This document shows, piece by piece, positions 25,517 through 34,023 of a DNA stretch of 64,000 nt; the first letter of the stretch is position 1, and the number at the start of each line of letters is the position of its first letter. The DNA lies in contig OY282379.1 of NCBI GenBank assembly GCA_958295875.1, positions 2,232,001-2,296,000 on the forward strand, written 5' to 3'. The stretch comes from an uncultured Pseudomonadales bacterium (GTDB taxonomy: Bacteria; Pseudomonadota; Gammaproteobacteria; Pseudomonadales; Azotimanducaceae). Under the pieces are notes generated by a model. The model searched no databases and had not been told where the DNA came from. It saw only the letters and a list, made by a program, of their open reading frames with translations. The position numbers and the translations under genes are program-made.

Positions 25517-25933
25517 TCACTGTGGCCAAGGATTGACGACTTCCACGCCGCTTGGCGCAAAGTCCTTGACGTTGCGTGTCATCACCGCCATTTCGTGATG
25601 CAGCGCCGTTGCCGCGATCAATCCGTCCGGGGCCGCGATGTGTTGCCCCCGTCGTTTGGCGCGGGCCGTGAGTTGCCCCCAAAGTCGGGCGATGGGCGCG
25701 TCCACTTGCAAGATGCGCTGACGGAAATCGTTTTGCAGCCGGTCCAGCCACGCGAAGAGATCCCGTTGGCGCTGCCCCGGGGCCAAGCCGTGTGCGCCCT
25801 TGTATATCTCGCCGATTGTGATGACGCTGATGAAGGCGCGATCGCCTAAGTCGACGACAGCCGATTTGACGCTGTGCTCGCCGTTTGGTTTGTGTGTTTC
25901 CGAGACGACGCAGGTGTCCAGCAGCGCCCTCAC
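25517..25933 (-). CDS. PIN-domain toxin (VapC/FitB-like RNase)
   Basis: 138 aa. PIN acidic residues are in place: D6 (LLDTCVVSE), E42 (ISVITIGEIYKG), D103 (AAPDGLIAATA) and D124 (TRNVKDF). The length and sequence are those of VapC/FitB RNases, which cleave tRNA or other RNA when not held by an antitoxin. No separate antitoxin gene precedes it. Instead its ATG overlaps by 4 bases the end of the large restriction-modification gene, whose last 35-40 residues look like an antitoxin tail. Confidence 0.85.
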   Translation of the reverse strand: MRALLDTCVVSETHKPNGEHSVKSAVVDLGDRAFISVITIGEIYKGAHGLAPGQRQRDLFAWLDRLQNDFRQRILQVDAPIARLWGQLTARAKRRGQHIAAPDGLIAATALHHEMAVMTRNVKDFAPSGVEVVNPWPQ

Positions 25934-28900
25934 AGTTCGATGTCGCGCATTGGGGAGCGGTCGCGCTCAAGGTCTAGCCCCTCGAACGAAGGGCCGCTCA
26001 TCAAATGCGCGATGAAGTCATCGTCTTCGATTCCTTCGGTATAGGCCGGACGATTGGACACAGTCGGCTCGCGCACGATCTTTTCCCGCCAATACGCGGT
26101 CGCCTCAGGGTCACGGCCTAGACAGGCCGCGGCCGCAGCGTCGAGCTCCGCACGAACCGGGCACTCATCCATCTGCGGCCAGGGCAGCAGCTCTGCCTTG
26201 CCGAGCCGTTGGAAGGCATCTTGCAGCGGCGTCAGGTCGCATTTCGCTGGGTCTGGCACGGGCAAGGATCGTAGCTGTTCCAACGAGTAGTCCGAGTAAT
26301 CCAGCGCTTTCTGTCGGCGGTTCAAGAACGACGCCACTGCCGGAGTGGAGTTCAGGTAGGCGCACCAAGCCTCAAGCGTCTCCGCAGGGGCGGAGATGTG
26401 TGGCAACGGCGTCACGGGAATGAAAGGCTGACCCAAAGCGGGGCGAGGGGCATGAATGGCGGACACTCGGACTCGGGAGGCTCTGATCTTGGCCGCAACC
26501 AGCATCCTGCTCGCCTTCGGCCACAACACGTCCGTTGCGTACTGCCGTTTGGTGGGCTTGGGTGCCGTGACGAAATCTGCAAAGGAACTCATCGTCCTGC
26601 GGCTGTTCGGCTTGTGCGTCCACACGACTGGGAACTTCGCGTCCGGTATGGGGTGGTCTAACGGGTTCACGAACGCATCCCGCAATCGTTGCCCGCCGGG
26701 TTCGACTAATGCCAAGTCTCCCAGCGGCGTGGTGGCGTCATGCTCATCGATGTAGCGTGCGAGGGCCGCCATGGTGCCGTCTAGGTATTGGCAGGGTGTC
26801 CAATCGCCGGCCGCCATGCGTTCGGCCGGCCAAACGTAGGCGCGATGCAGGCGGTGGTTCTCCCCGGCATGCACAGCCGTCACCCAATCGGCGGCCTCTT
26901 GGGCAGTTTGCGGCATGCGTGTGAGCGCGATGAAGGTGGTTGCTCGCTGCGGCGCGTTGGCGCCGCGGCGGCGGCAGATGAGGAGCGATTCGTGAATCGC
27001 CGTGTTGACTGAGAAGTTCGGGCGTTTCGGATCGTGGCTGGTGACGATGAAATCGATGTGGAAGCGCTCCGCCAAGAACCTCCGCTCGTCCACTCCCGAT
27101 GTGCTGGTGCAGGCCGTAGTGGGCAGAATCGTGCCGAGCACGCCTGCGTCCTTGTGCAGCAACGCATCCGCCAATGGGGTGAAGAGGGTCCGCACGCTGT
27201 TTGAGTCGATGAGGTATGAAGCGGCAGGGTCTGCCCCATGTATCTGGCGTTTGATTTCGAGTTTGCGTTGTTGAATCCCCTTCTTCGCGGCAGCGCTGAA
27301 CCGGCGCCCGTAGTGTTCATTGTTGGTGAATGGCGGGTTCATCAGGATCACGTCCATGCCGCGTATGTCTGGCACGTTGGCAACGGCGGATTCCCGCGTC
27401 GAAACCGCTGCCTGCTTAACGTGCCCCAAGAGGCTCAACTGCTCGCCGCCGCCGACGGCTGTCGGCAGCAGTTCAAGGCTGCCCAAAGCCACTGAGCCAT
27501 CGGGCTGCGGGCCGTGGCGCATGGTGTGGATGTGCATGGCTTCGTAGTCCACAGTGGGGGCGCCGAGCGTCAGGTTTGAGGCGGCGAGCTGCGTCGCTTG
27601 GTAGTTGATGTCCAAGCCTCGGATGGAATGCTCGACCAGCGCCTTGTGGGCTTGTCGCACTTCGGCCGGCGTCATCGGCTTGGCCGCCGCCATGTGGTCC
27701 TTGATGGTCTTGAGCGCGGCCATCAGCAGCGTGCCGGTGCCGCAGGCCGGGTCCAGAATGCGCAGCCCCGTCGCGTGCTGCCAATCCGACCAGTCCGCGA
27801 AGTTGGGGCCAAGCGCCAGCCCCGCAAGCATCAGCGCGGAGATGTTGTTGGTGTAGAAGGCGCCGTCACTGACGGCGCTGCCGAGGATCTTGTGGTAGAG
27901 CGGGCCAGCGTGGTCGTAGCCGAGTTCAGTGACGGCATCGGATAGGTTCACGGCGCACTCCGCCAGTATCCGCGCCGGCGCCTTGAGGCCGTCGAACGAT
28001 GGCGAGTTCTCGATGAGGGACAGTGCCGGGCGGAACACGGGCGCGTAGTCCTTGCCGAGGATTGCGTCCCAGGCTTCGGCGAGGCTCTCGGCTGGGGTGT
28101 GCGAGCGGCCGATCTCGATGAGGTCTGGCAGCCCTTCGAGCGCGGCGGATTCCTTCTGCAAACGCCGATGCAGCAAACAGGCGTTGCACAGCAAGAGCGC
28201 CGCGGTGGTGGACACTTCCCGATCTTTGACGCTGGTGAGGTCTAGGGCTTGGCGCAACGAGGCCATGAGTGCTGGGCTGTCTTCAATTCTCCTCGCCGCC
28301 AGCCCCACCGAGCGGACGATGTCGTCCGCCGTCACCTGGCCGGGGCGGCCTAGCCCAGAGGCAGCCACCACCTTGGCGAAGATGCCCGGCTCAACGGCTT
28401 GAAAGGCGAGGATGTCGCCAATGGCCGGGTACGTGGTGTCGTCGTCGCGCACTTCGCCGTCGCGGGCGCGGGCGGTAGGGGCGCGCTGGTTTCCGTTGGC
28501 TGTGCCGGTGTCGATCAGCACGTGTACAAACGTCGCTGGGGATTCCGCGAGCCGCTCATCATGCGATTGCAGCGCCCGCAGCACAGCGCCGATGTGTCGG
28601 TAATCGTCGCCTCGCTGTTGCAGCAATTCGGCGATGTCGCCCTCGCCTTCGGGCACGAACACTGGCACCACGATGTATCCGAAACGCTTGCCCTTGGCTT
28701 TGCGCATGACGCGGCCGACGGCTTGAACGATGTCGATTTGGCTCTGCTTCGGGTCTAGAAACGCCACGGCGTCTAGGGCCGGCACGTCCACGCCTTCAGA
28801 GAACACCTTCACGTTGCAGATCATCCGCGCTTGGCTCTTGCGGGGCGCGTCGTTCAGCCAGCGCCGCTCTTGGTTGCGCTGCAGCGCCGTGCTCTTGCCG

Positions 28901-30603
28901 TCCAAGTGGCGGGCTTCAAGGTCTGCGCGTTTGCCGCGGCCAGCCAGTGTGCGCGTGACGCGCTGTTTGAGGGCGAGGTTGCCGTTGATGGTGTCGCGGA
29001 ACCACTTGGAACGCTGAATCGTTGACGCGAAGGCGATGCTGCGGGGCAACGCGCTCGGCGTCTCGCCGCCTTCCACCGCGCCGTTCAAGGCCAGCATGGT
29101 TCCCAACAGACGGCAGAGATCTGTGTCCGACGCCCTCTTGGGCGCATTTTCGCCGGCAAGCGCGGCGCGGATGCCTGGCGTGAGCTGGCTTTCGCGGATG
29201 CCGAGCACGATCACGCGATAGTCCGAGAGCTCCCCGGCAGCGACGGCTTGCGAGAACTTGACGTGGTGGAGCAGCGGCCCGTACACATCCACATCCGACA
29301 TGTCCACCACGTTGTAGGCGAACCCCTTTCTTTCCGCGGCCCGCTCGGTGGCCCGCACCGACCTTTGCGTATACATGCGCTGCGTGGCAGTCATGTAGAG
29401 GCGCTTGCCAGCGTCGAGCTGCGCCGCATCGTGGAACGCTTGGAAATCCACCTCCTTGCCGGCGACGTCATCCCGAATGACGCCGGTGGTGCGATGGGCC
29501 TCGTCGGCAATGGCGAGATCAAAGCCCGGTGCGCCATGCCGCGCTTGGGCTTCACACACTTTGCCCAGGGAGTGGTAGGTGCAGAAGACGGCCTTCACGC
29601 CTCCGCTCGGGTTGCCCAGCCGCCGCGAGATGTCGGCCGGGTCTGACACCACGTCGCAGACCAGATCGTCCGCGCCGATCTCTTGGCGTTCGCCGCGCCC
29701 GCCGGCGGTGCTGTCTGAACACACCACCAGCGCGGACATGTCCCGCGTCCGGTGCGTCAGCCACTCGCGCCGCGCTTGGGACACTAGGGCGATGGTGGGC
29801 GCTGCGAACAGAATCCGCCCGTCGTCCGGCACGATGCGCTCGGAGAGCTTGAGCGCCGTGAAGGTTTTGCCGGTGCCGCAGGCCATCACCAGCTTGCCAC
29901 GATCGTTGCCTTGGGTGACGAGGCCGTCGTACACAGCGTCGATGGCTTGCTGCTGAAGCGGCTTCGGCTGCCGTTGCGCCGCGGGCCTTTGGAACTGGCG
30001 GATCTCGTGGTCCAGGAAATCCAGAAAGTCGATGCGGGCGACCCTCGGCACGCGGCCGGCGATGGCGCGCTCCGCGGCGGCATTCCATGCGCAGGTGGAA
30101 ACGATCCAACGCAGCCCGAAGGCTGGCCGCGAAGATTCGTTGAGGAAACTATCGATGTTTGGCTTGGCGATGATGGCTTCCGCCGCGTAGCACTTGCACT
30201 GGATGGCGATGACGGTGCCATCCATTTGCGTCGCCACGAGGTCGATGCCGTGGTCGCGGCCGTCGAGGCCAGTTAGCTGCTCGCGGTCTGGCCAGTCTCG
30301 CCATGGCCAGATTGCCGCCACGTCGAACTCGGGGTTGTCGCGCACGGTGGCCATGAAAAGGTGCTCGAACCAACGCCCCTTCTCGACTTCGCTGGAAGCG
30401 TCGCGGCGTATGCGTTCGAGCGCGTCGCCAACTCGTTCGCTGGGGCGCAGGTCTAGGTTGGTTTGGACAGTCACGCCCACGCATCCCGATTGTGGCGCCG
30501 AAGGCGGATTTGCGACGGGCGGGGAGTTGGACGAGGCCGTGCCCGGCCTCCCCGCGGCGCTGCTGGCCATCATAGCCGAACTCAAGCGGGTGAACCGGTT
30601 CAT
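25930..30603 (-). CDS. Single-chain restriction-modification enzyme, type ISP-like, with antitoxin-like tail
   Basis: 1557 aa from ATG 30603. Domains in order: Mrr-like nuclease (residues about 55-205; D121 in GIDLV and QCK at 135-137); superfamily 2 helicase (Walker A ACGTGKT at 241-247, DEAH at 367-370, GVDVPALDAVAF and QAVGRVMRKA later); coupler; N6-adenine methyltransferase (LDPACGTGTLL near 950, MNPPF near 1086); then a target-recognition region ending PTVSNRP. This order matches type ISP enzymes such as LlaBIII, and the length is similar. After PTVSNRP comes a tail, YTEGIEDDDFIAHLMSG to SPMRDIEL, that resembles the toxin-binding end of VapB/Phd antitoxins. The first four codons lie inside the IS end; GTG or ATG codons a little downstream (M11, M12, V42, V44) may be the original start. 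Confidence 0.87.
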   Translation of the reverse strand: MNRFTRLSSAMMASSAAGRPGTASSNSPPVANPPSAPQSGCVGVTVQTNLDLRPSERVGDALERIRRDASSEVEKGRWFEHLFMATVRDNPEFDVAAIWPWRDWPDREQLTGLDGRDHGIDLVATQMDGTVIAIQCKCYAAEAIIAKPNIDSFLNESSRPAFGLRWIVSTCAWNAAAERAIAGRVPRVARIDFLDFLDHEIRQFQRPAAQRQPKPLQQQAIDAVYDGLVTQGNDRGKLVMACGTGKTFTALKLSERIVPDDGRILFAAPTIALVSQARREWLTHRTRDMSALVVCSDSTAGGRGERQEIGADDLVCDVVSDPADISRRLGNPSGGVKAVFCTYHSLGKVCEAQARHGAPGFDLAIADEAHRTTGVIRDDVAGKEVDFQAFHDAAQLDAGKRLYMTATQRMYTQRSVRATERAAERKGFAYNVVDMSDVDVYGPLLHHVKFSQAVAAGELSDYRVIVLGIRESQLTPGIRAALAGENAPKRASDTDLCRLLGTMLALNGAVEGGETPSALPRSIAFASTIQRSKWFRDTINGNLALKQRVTRTLAGRGKRADLEARHLDGKSTALQRNQERRWLNDAPRKSQARMICNVKVFSEGVDVPALDAVAFLDPKQSQIDIVQAVGRVMRKAKGKRFGYIVVPVFVPEGEGDIAELLQQRGDDYRHIGAVLRALQSHDERLAESPATFVHVLIDTGTANGNQRAPTARARDGEVRDDDTTYPAIGDILAFQAVEPGIFAKVVAASGLGRPGQVTADDIVRSVGLAARRIEDSPALMASLRQALDLTSVKDREVSTTAALLLCNACLLHRRLQKESAALEGLPDLIEIGRSHTPAESLAEAWDAILGKDYAPVFRPALSLIENSPSFDGLKAPARILAECAVNLSDAVTELGYDHAGPLYHKILGSAVSDGAFYTNNISALMLAGLALGPNFADWSDWQHATGLRILDPACGTGTLLMAALKTIKDHMAAAKPMTPAEVRQAHKALVEHSIRGLDINYQATQLAASNLTLGAPTVDYEAMHIHTMRHGPQPDGSVALGSLELLPTAVGGGEQLSLLGHVKQAAVSTRESAVANVPDIRGMDVILMNPPFTNNEHYGRRFSAAAKKGIQQRKLEIKRQIHGADPAASYLIDSNSVRTLFTPLADALLHKDAGVLGTILPTTACTSTSGVDERRFLAERFHIDFIVTSHDPKRPNFSVNTAIHESLLICRRRGANAPQRATTFIALTRMPQTAQEAADWVTAVHAGENHRLHRAYVWPAERMAAGDWTPCQYLDGTMAALARYIDEHDATTPLGDLALVEPGGQRLRDAFVNPLDHPIPDAKFPVVWTHKPNSRRTMSSFADFVTAPKPTKRQYATDVLWPKASRMLVAAKIRASRVRVSAIHAPRPALGQPFIPVTPLPHISAPAETLEAWCAYLNSTPAVASFLNRRQKALDYSDYSLEQLRSLPVPDPAKCDLTPLQDAFQRLGKAELLPWPQMDECPVRAELDAAAAACLGRDPEATAYWREKIVREPTVSNRPAYTEGIEDDDFIAHLMSGPSFEGLDLERDRSPMRDIEL
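30586..30590. repeat. Putative target-site duplication, left copy (GCGGG)
   Basis: GCGGG directly left of the proposed IS end, matched by GCGGG at 31756-31760 directly right of it. Five bases is within the range reported for IS481-family insertions. Confidence 0.5.
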
Positions 30604-31755
30604 GACATCTGGCACTGAGGCTGGGCAGCCTCGTGGGCGACAAGGTACTCGTTGGGGGATCGGTAGTCGATTGCGGAGTGCGGTCGGATGTAGTTGTAGA
30701 AGAACTCGCGCTTGAGGAGCCTCTCGGAGACGGCCTCGACGGTGAGGTCGCAGTCGAGGAGGTTCCAGAACTCGATGCGGGCGGTGCGGTTGGCGCGCTC
30801 GACGCAGCCGTTCCACTGCGGCCGTCGCGGCGGCAGGACGCGCAGCGCGACGCCGAGGTTCCTGCAGGCGTCCTCGAAGCCGGCCATGAACTCGCTGCCG
30901 CCGTCGACCTGGACGGACTCCAGCGGCACGGGGAGGGCTTCGGCGACGACGGCGAGGAAGCGCGCTGCGGTGGCGGCGGTGGCGCGGGAGAAGGCGCGGG
31001 CGACCATGAACCGGCTGACGGGGCAGATGGCGCGGAACTCCTTGATGGAGCTGCCGTCGCGGGAGACGGTCATGTGGTCGATCTGGACGAGCTGGCCCGG
31101 GCGCTCGGCCTTGTCGCCGTATTTCCAGCGCCGCGCCCAGCCGTTGAACTTGCGGGGGCGCTTGGGCTTGGCCCGTCCTTCGCAGAGGCTGGCGGGGGGC
31201 ACGGTCCCGTCCGCGATGGCGCGCGAGAGGATGCGCCCGACGGTTGACGCGCTCAGCCGCAGGCCTTGGCGTTCGAGCATGCGCTGGATGGGCGCCTTGC
31301 CCATGAACGGGTGCTTGCGGCGCATGGCCATGACCGCCTTCACGTCGCCCGGCTTGCGCGCCGGGCGGCGGACGCGGCGCGGTCGGGTGGACTTCGGCGC
31401 GAGGCCGCGCTGGCCGCCGGCGGCCAGCGCGGCCTTCCACCGATACAGGGTGCGGCGGCTGACGCCGACCTCCCTCAAGGCGGCGCGCTCGGCGCAGCCG
31501 GCGGCGCGCAGCCCATCGAACCGGCGGATCGCCGACAGGCGCCCGCGGGCCTCGGCCGGCAGTTCGGCGTCGTCCACCCTGAAACTGCGGTACGATCTGA
31601 TCCGCATCGATTCGATTCGCATGGCTCGGGTCTCCACCAGTGACTTCGCATTCACTGAGGCTACCCGATCCGGCGCTGGCGGCGGGTTCCCGTCGCCAGC
31701 GCCACCTCACCCCGCCATCGGCTGGCGCAGTGCCATATCTATCTGAACCAGAACA
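30591..31755 (-). mobile_element. IS481-like insertion sequence (about 1165 bp)
   Basis: Contains one transposase gene and is bounded by imperfect terminal inverted repeats: left 30591-30617 (TGAACCGGTTCATG..., ending GGCACTG) and right 31728-31755 (inward TGTTCTGGTTCAGA..., ending GGCACTG). Shared blocks are TG, GGTTCA and GGCACTG. The ends are TG/CA and a 5-bp GCGGG duplication flanks them. It sits at the 5' side of the restriction-modification gene, and the transposase stop overlaps that gene's proposed ATG. The exact borders are my reading by eye; an alternative right end at 31786 (CTTCTGGACA) cannot be excluded. Confidence 0.65.
30600..31655 (-). CDS. IS481-like DDE transposase
   Basis: 351 aa. 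N-terminal helix-turn-helix (REVGVSRRTLYRWKAAL, residues about 62-78) and an rve/integrase core with the DDE residues in VQIDHMTVS, VQVDGGSEF and ERANRTARIEF, then FFYNYIRPHSAIDYRSPNEYL at the end, all typical of IS481/IS3-type transposases read as a single frame. Start could also be an internal ATG (MRIESM or MRIRSY). Looks intact. Its last bases (TGA at 30600-30602) overlap the ATG assigned to the restriction-modification gene. Confidence 0.85.
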   Translation of the reverse strand: MNAKSLVETRAMRIESMRIRSYRSFRVDDAELPAEARGRLSAIRRFDGLRAAGCAERAALREVGVSRRTLYRWKAALAAGGQRGLAPKSTRPRRVRRPARKPGDVKAVMAMRRKHPFMGKAPIQRMLERQGLRLSASTVGRILSRAIADGTVPPASLCEGRAKPKRPRKFNGWARRWKYGDKAERPGQLVQIDHMTVSRDGSSIKEFRAICPVSRFMVARAFSRATAATAARFLAVVAEALPVPLESVQVDGGSEFMAGFEDACRNLGVALRVLPPRRPQWNGCVERANRTARIEFWNLLDCDLTVEAVSERLLKREFFYNYIRPHSAIDYRSPNEYLVAHEAAQPQCQMS

Positions 31756-31766
31756 GCGGGTGAACG

Positions 31767-31831
31767 GGATCAGCACCTTCTGGACAGTGCCGCGCCCAAG
31801 GAACCCTTGGGCGCGGCGGTTCGGTAGCCTA
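31767..31831 (+). repeat. Dispersed repeat, copy A (65 bp) with perfect hairpin
   Basis: Begins GGATCAGCACCTTCTGGAC and ends GGTTCGGTAGCCTA. Copy B at 52336-52399 matches most positions, and copy C (48894-48919, opposite strand) matches 24 of 26 bases of the core. Inside copy A the arms gccgcgcccaagg and ccttgggcgcggc (13 bp each, AAC loop, 31788-31816) form a perfect hairpin with no T-run after it. The gap 31656-31993 otherwise holds only the IS right end and the leader of the next gene. Confidence 0.7.
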
Positions 31832-31993
31832 TGAGTTGAAAGACAACATGGGAGACCGAACAATCGCTCGATCCCAACGGCATGCCTATAGGACACTTCG
31901 GTAGTGACAGTCTTCTCCGCTCGACGTTTCCCCATCCTCTTTCGCAACTGCTGGAACACGACCGGCTTGGCTGACGCGATCAACGGCATCGAC

Positions 31994-32704
31994 ATGGATT
32001 CACTATGCAAGGAACTCGAAGAGTTGAAGGCGGCGGCGCCCAGCCGTCCCGACAGGGCCAAGCGCTACTTCGTCGGACACGAGAGACGACTGCCGCCGAA
32101 GGACTCCGGCAATCCCTCGGAGAAGCACCTGGCCATCGCCCTGCGGCGCCTGGAGATGCTGCACGCCCGCGCGGACGTCACCCAGGTTCGCCTTCTCGAC
32201 TACCAGTTTCCGTTGAAGGCGGCGCAATCGGACACGGGCCTAGGCGAGGTGGACCTGCTCGGCGTGACGGCTGACGGCCGCATCGCGATCGTCGAACTCA
32301 AGGTGAGGCGGAGAGACGGCGACCCGGGCGACACCCCGGTTCACGCCCTGATGGAGGGCCTGCGCTACGCCGCCGTGGTCCAGGCCAACATCGGCGCGAT
32401 CGCCGCCGAGGTCAGGCGCCTTTTCGCCATTGATGTGCCGGATCGGCCTCCTTTCGTGCAGATTCTGGCTCCGGAGGACTGGTGGCGCGGGTGGCACGAC
32501 ATGGTCCCTAGAACGCGCCGGAGGGCCGGACCTTGGGAGGTTCCGTTCCTCGACCTTGCAACCCGCGTGGAAGCCCGGCTCGGTATCGCAGTGGAATGCG
32601 CATCGCTCGGGGCTGCCGGCCTCGCCGATATCGCATGGGACGCCTGCGGGCCACTCCTTCTGCGCCCGCCCACCGTCTCCGGTGTCGCTCTTGACACGAG
32701 GTAA
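31994..32704 (+). CDS. PD-(D/E)XK nuclease-like protein, unknown family
   Basis: 236 aa from ATG 31994; an upstream start at 31904 would add 30 aa of unlikely sequence. The nuclease-like core is GLGEVDLLGVTADGRIAIVELKV: E85, D87 and E101-x-K103 fit a PD-(D/E)XK active site. A helical N-terminus precedes it (residues 1-60). The C-terminal half (WWRGWHDMVP and onward) I do not recognise. It is followed after 2 bases by a second gene with the same kind of motif. The pair lies between repeat copies A and D. Probable restriction or defence enzyme (inference). Confidence 0.7.
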   Translation: MDSLCKELEELKAAAPSRPDRAKRYFVGHERRLPPKDSGNPSEKHLAIALRRLEMLHARADVTQVRLLDYQFPLKAAQSDTGLGEVDLLGVTADGRIAIVELKVRRRDGDPGDTPVHALMEGLRYAAVVQANIGAIAAEVRRLFAIDVPDRPPFVQILAPEDWWRGWHDMVPRTRRRAGPWEVPFLDLATRVEARLGIAVECASLGAAGLADIAWDACGPLLLRPPTVSGVALDTR

Positions 32705-32706
32705 CG

Positions 32707-33672
32707 ATGCAACCCGTCGTCGACTACACCGGCTACGAAAGAGCCCTGCGCGGGCGTCTCTGGGAGTGGGCCGACCGTTACCATCGGGACGAACTCGATG
32801 GCGGCAGCCGGGACAGCCGCCCCCCAGTGCTCAATTCCGATGTGGCGAACAGCGCGGTGCTCGTGCCGTCCGACGCGGCTATGGCGCGCGACATCGTGGC
32901 CGCGCTTCCCAAGCGCGAGCGGCACCGGTGGTTCCGCAGCCTGAAGAGCTCCCAGGCGTTGGCCCAGAGCGTCTTCGGCGCGGTTGCCGCCTTTGGCCGG
33001 CTCGACCTGCTTGACGGCATCGCCGCGGAGTGCGGCCGGCCGGCATTTCTCGAAAGCGCGCGCGGCACATCCCTCGTCCTCGAGCACCGCGTCGGGACGC
33101 TGGGCGAACCGAGGGCGACCAGCGTGGACGTCCTCTTCCAAGGGTCTTCGCGGCGCGTCGCGATCGAATGCAAGTTCGCCGAGCGCGGGTACGGCACCTG
33201 TTCGCGGCCCAGGCTGAAGCCCGGCGACCCCACCTATCCCGAGCAGCACTGCGACGGCAACTACCAAGTGCAGCGGAACCGCAGTGAGCGCTGCGCCCTC
33301 GCGGAAATCGGGGTGCGGTACTGGGCCTACCTGCCGGATCTGTTCGAATGGGAGGCGGGCGGGGACCTGGTCCCCTGTCCGCTATCGCCGGTCTACCAGC
33401 TCGCCCGCAACGCGCTGGCGGCCACGGTGACCGGCGTCGGTTTCGACCCGACGTCGGGACATGTCCTTACCGTGTACGACGCGCGAAACCCCGAGTTTGC
33501 ACCCGGCGGCATGGCTTGGCGGCAGTACGACCCCGCGATCGCCGCGTGTCGAATACCGGGCCTCTTTCGCTGCGTGACCTGGCAGCGCGTCGCGGCCGCC
33601 CTGGCCGCAACACCCGAACTCGCGTACCTGACGGCGGGACTGGAAGGGAAGTACGGCATCGCGCCCCACTGA
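32707..33672 (+). CDS. Second PD-(D/E)XK-like protein, unknown family
   Basis: 321 aa, starting 2 bases after the previous stop. Core: RATSVDVLFQGSSRRVAIECKFAE with D141, E154 and K156, and a preceding Glu in EHRVGTLGEPR (E126), the arrangement of PD-(D/E)XK nucleases. After it come YQVQRNRSERCALAE and YQLARNALAA, helical stretches with conserved-looking polar residues. No known-family identification is possible by eye. Coupled to 31994-32704, so the two products probably act together. Confidence 0.72.
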   Translation: MQPVVDYTGYERALRGRLWEWADRYHRDELDGGSRDSRPPVLNSDVANSAVLVPSDAAMARDIVAALPKRERHRWFRSLKSSQALAQSVFGAVAAFGRLDLLDGIAAECGRPAFLESARGTSLVLEHRVGTLGEPRATSVDVLFQGSSRRVAIECKFAERGYGTCSRPRLKPGDPTYPEQHCDGNYQVQRNRSERCALAEIGVRYWAYLPDLFEWEAGGDLVPCPLSPVYQLARNALAATVTGVGFDPTSGHVLTVYDARNPEFAPGGMAWRQYDPAIAACRIPGLFRCVTWQRVAAALAATPELAYLTAGLEGKYGIAPH

Positions 33673-33722
33673 AGGGCCGGTGGCCGGGCGGCGACCAATC
33701 CGCGCGTGTGGGGGGCTCACGG

Positions 33723-33736
33723 ACCTTCTGAACAGT
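33723..33736 (+). repeat. Dispersed repeat, partial copy D
   Basis: ACCTTCTGAACAGT differs by one base from the matching part of copy A. The similarity does not extend far on either side. It marks the right side of the two-nuclease module. Confidence 0.45.
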
Positions 33737-33908
33737 CGGCGACCATAGCAGCCTGCGGTGAGGTGCCCAACTTCTCGGGCGCCGAATATAGCGGAACATC
33801 GGCGAACCGCCGCCGGCTCACTTCTCCCCTTCGCCTCAGTCCCGCCTCCTGTGGCGGCCGTCGGCGTCCCGGCGGCAGACGCACGGCTCCGGAGCGGATG
33901 GCGTAAGG

Positions 33909-34023
33909 GTGCCTGTCCCCGCAACGGTGCCGTAGGGCGTGCCTGTCCCCGGAAGGGTGCGCGAACGTGTGCCTGTCCCCGCAACGAGATGTGTCCCCGC
34001 AACGAGATGTGCGTGCCTGTCCC
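33909..34023 (+). repeat. GTGCCTGTCCC repeat cluster 1
   Basis: Copies at 33909, 33939, 33969 and near 34013, plus a shortened GTGTCCCCGCAACGAGAT at about 33991; centre-to-centre spacing starts at 30 bp. The sequence is non-coding and lies just upstream of the enoyl-CoA hydratase gene. The same element occurs at 45.9-46.1 kb and, inverted, at 58.9-59.2 kb. Confidence 0.75.

Noticed and set aside
31755-31786. IS right border at CTTCTGGACA (31786)
   Set aside because: No matching inverted repeat TGTCCAGA occurs near the left side of the transposase gene, and the 31755 border gives matching repeats plus a GCGGG duplication; kept as an alternative only.
31788-31816. Rho-independent terminator
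   Set aside because: The hairpin is perfect but is followed by GGTTCGGTAG, not a T-run, and its counterpart in copy B is degraded, so it is better treated as part of the repeat.
25930-32061. A single 2043-codon open frame
   Set aside because: It runs through the IS in the antisense-free frame of the R-M gene; the true protein starts near 30603 or slightly downstream, and the upstream 480 codons are IS sequence read in the wrong frame.
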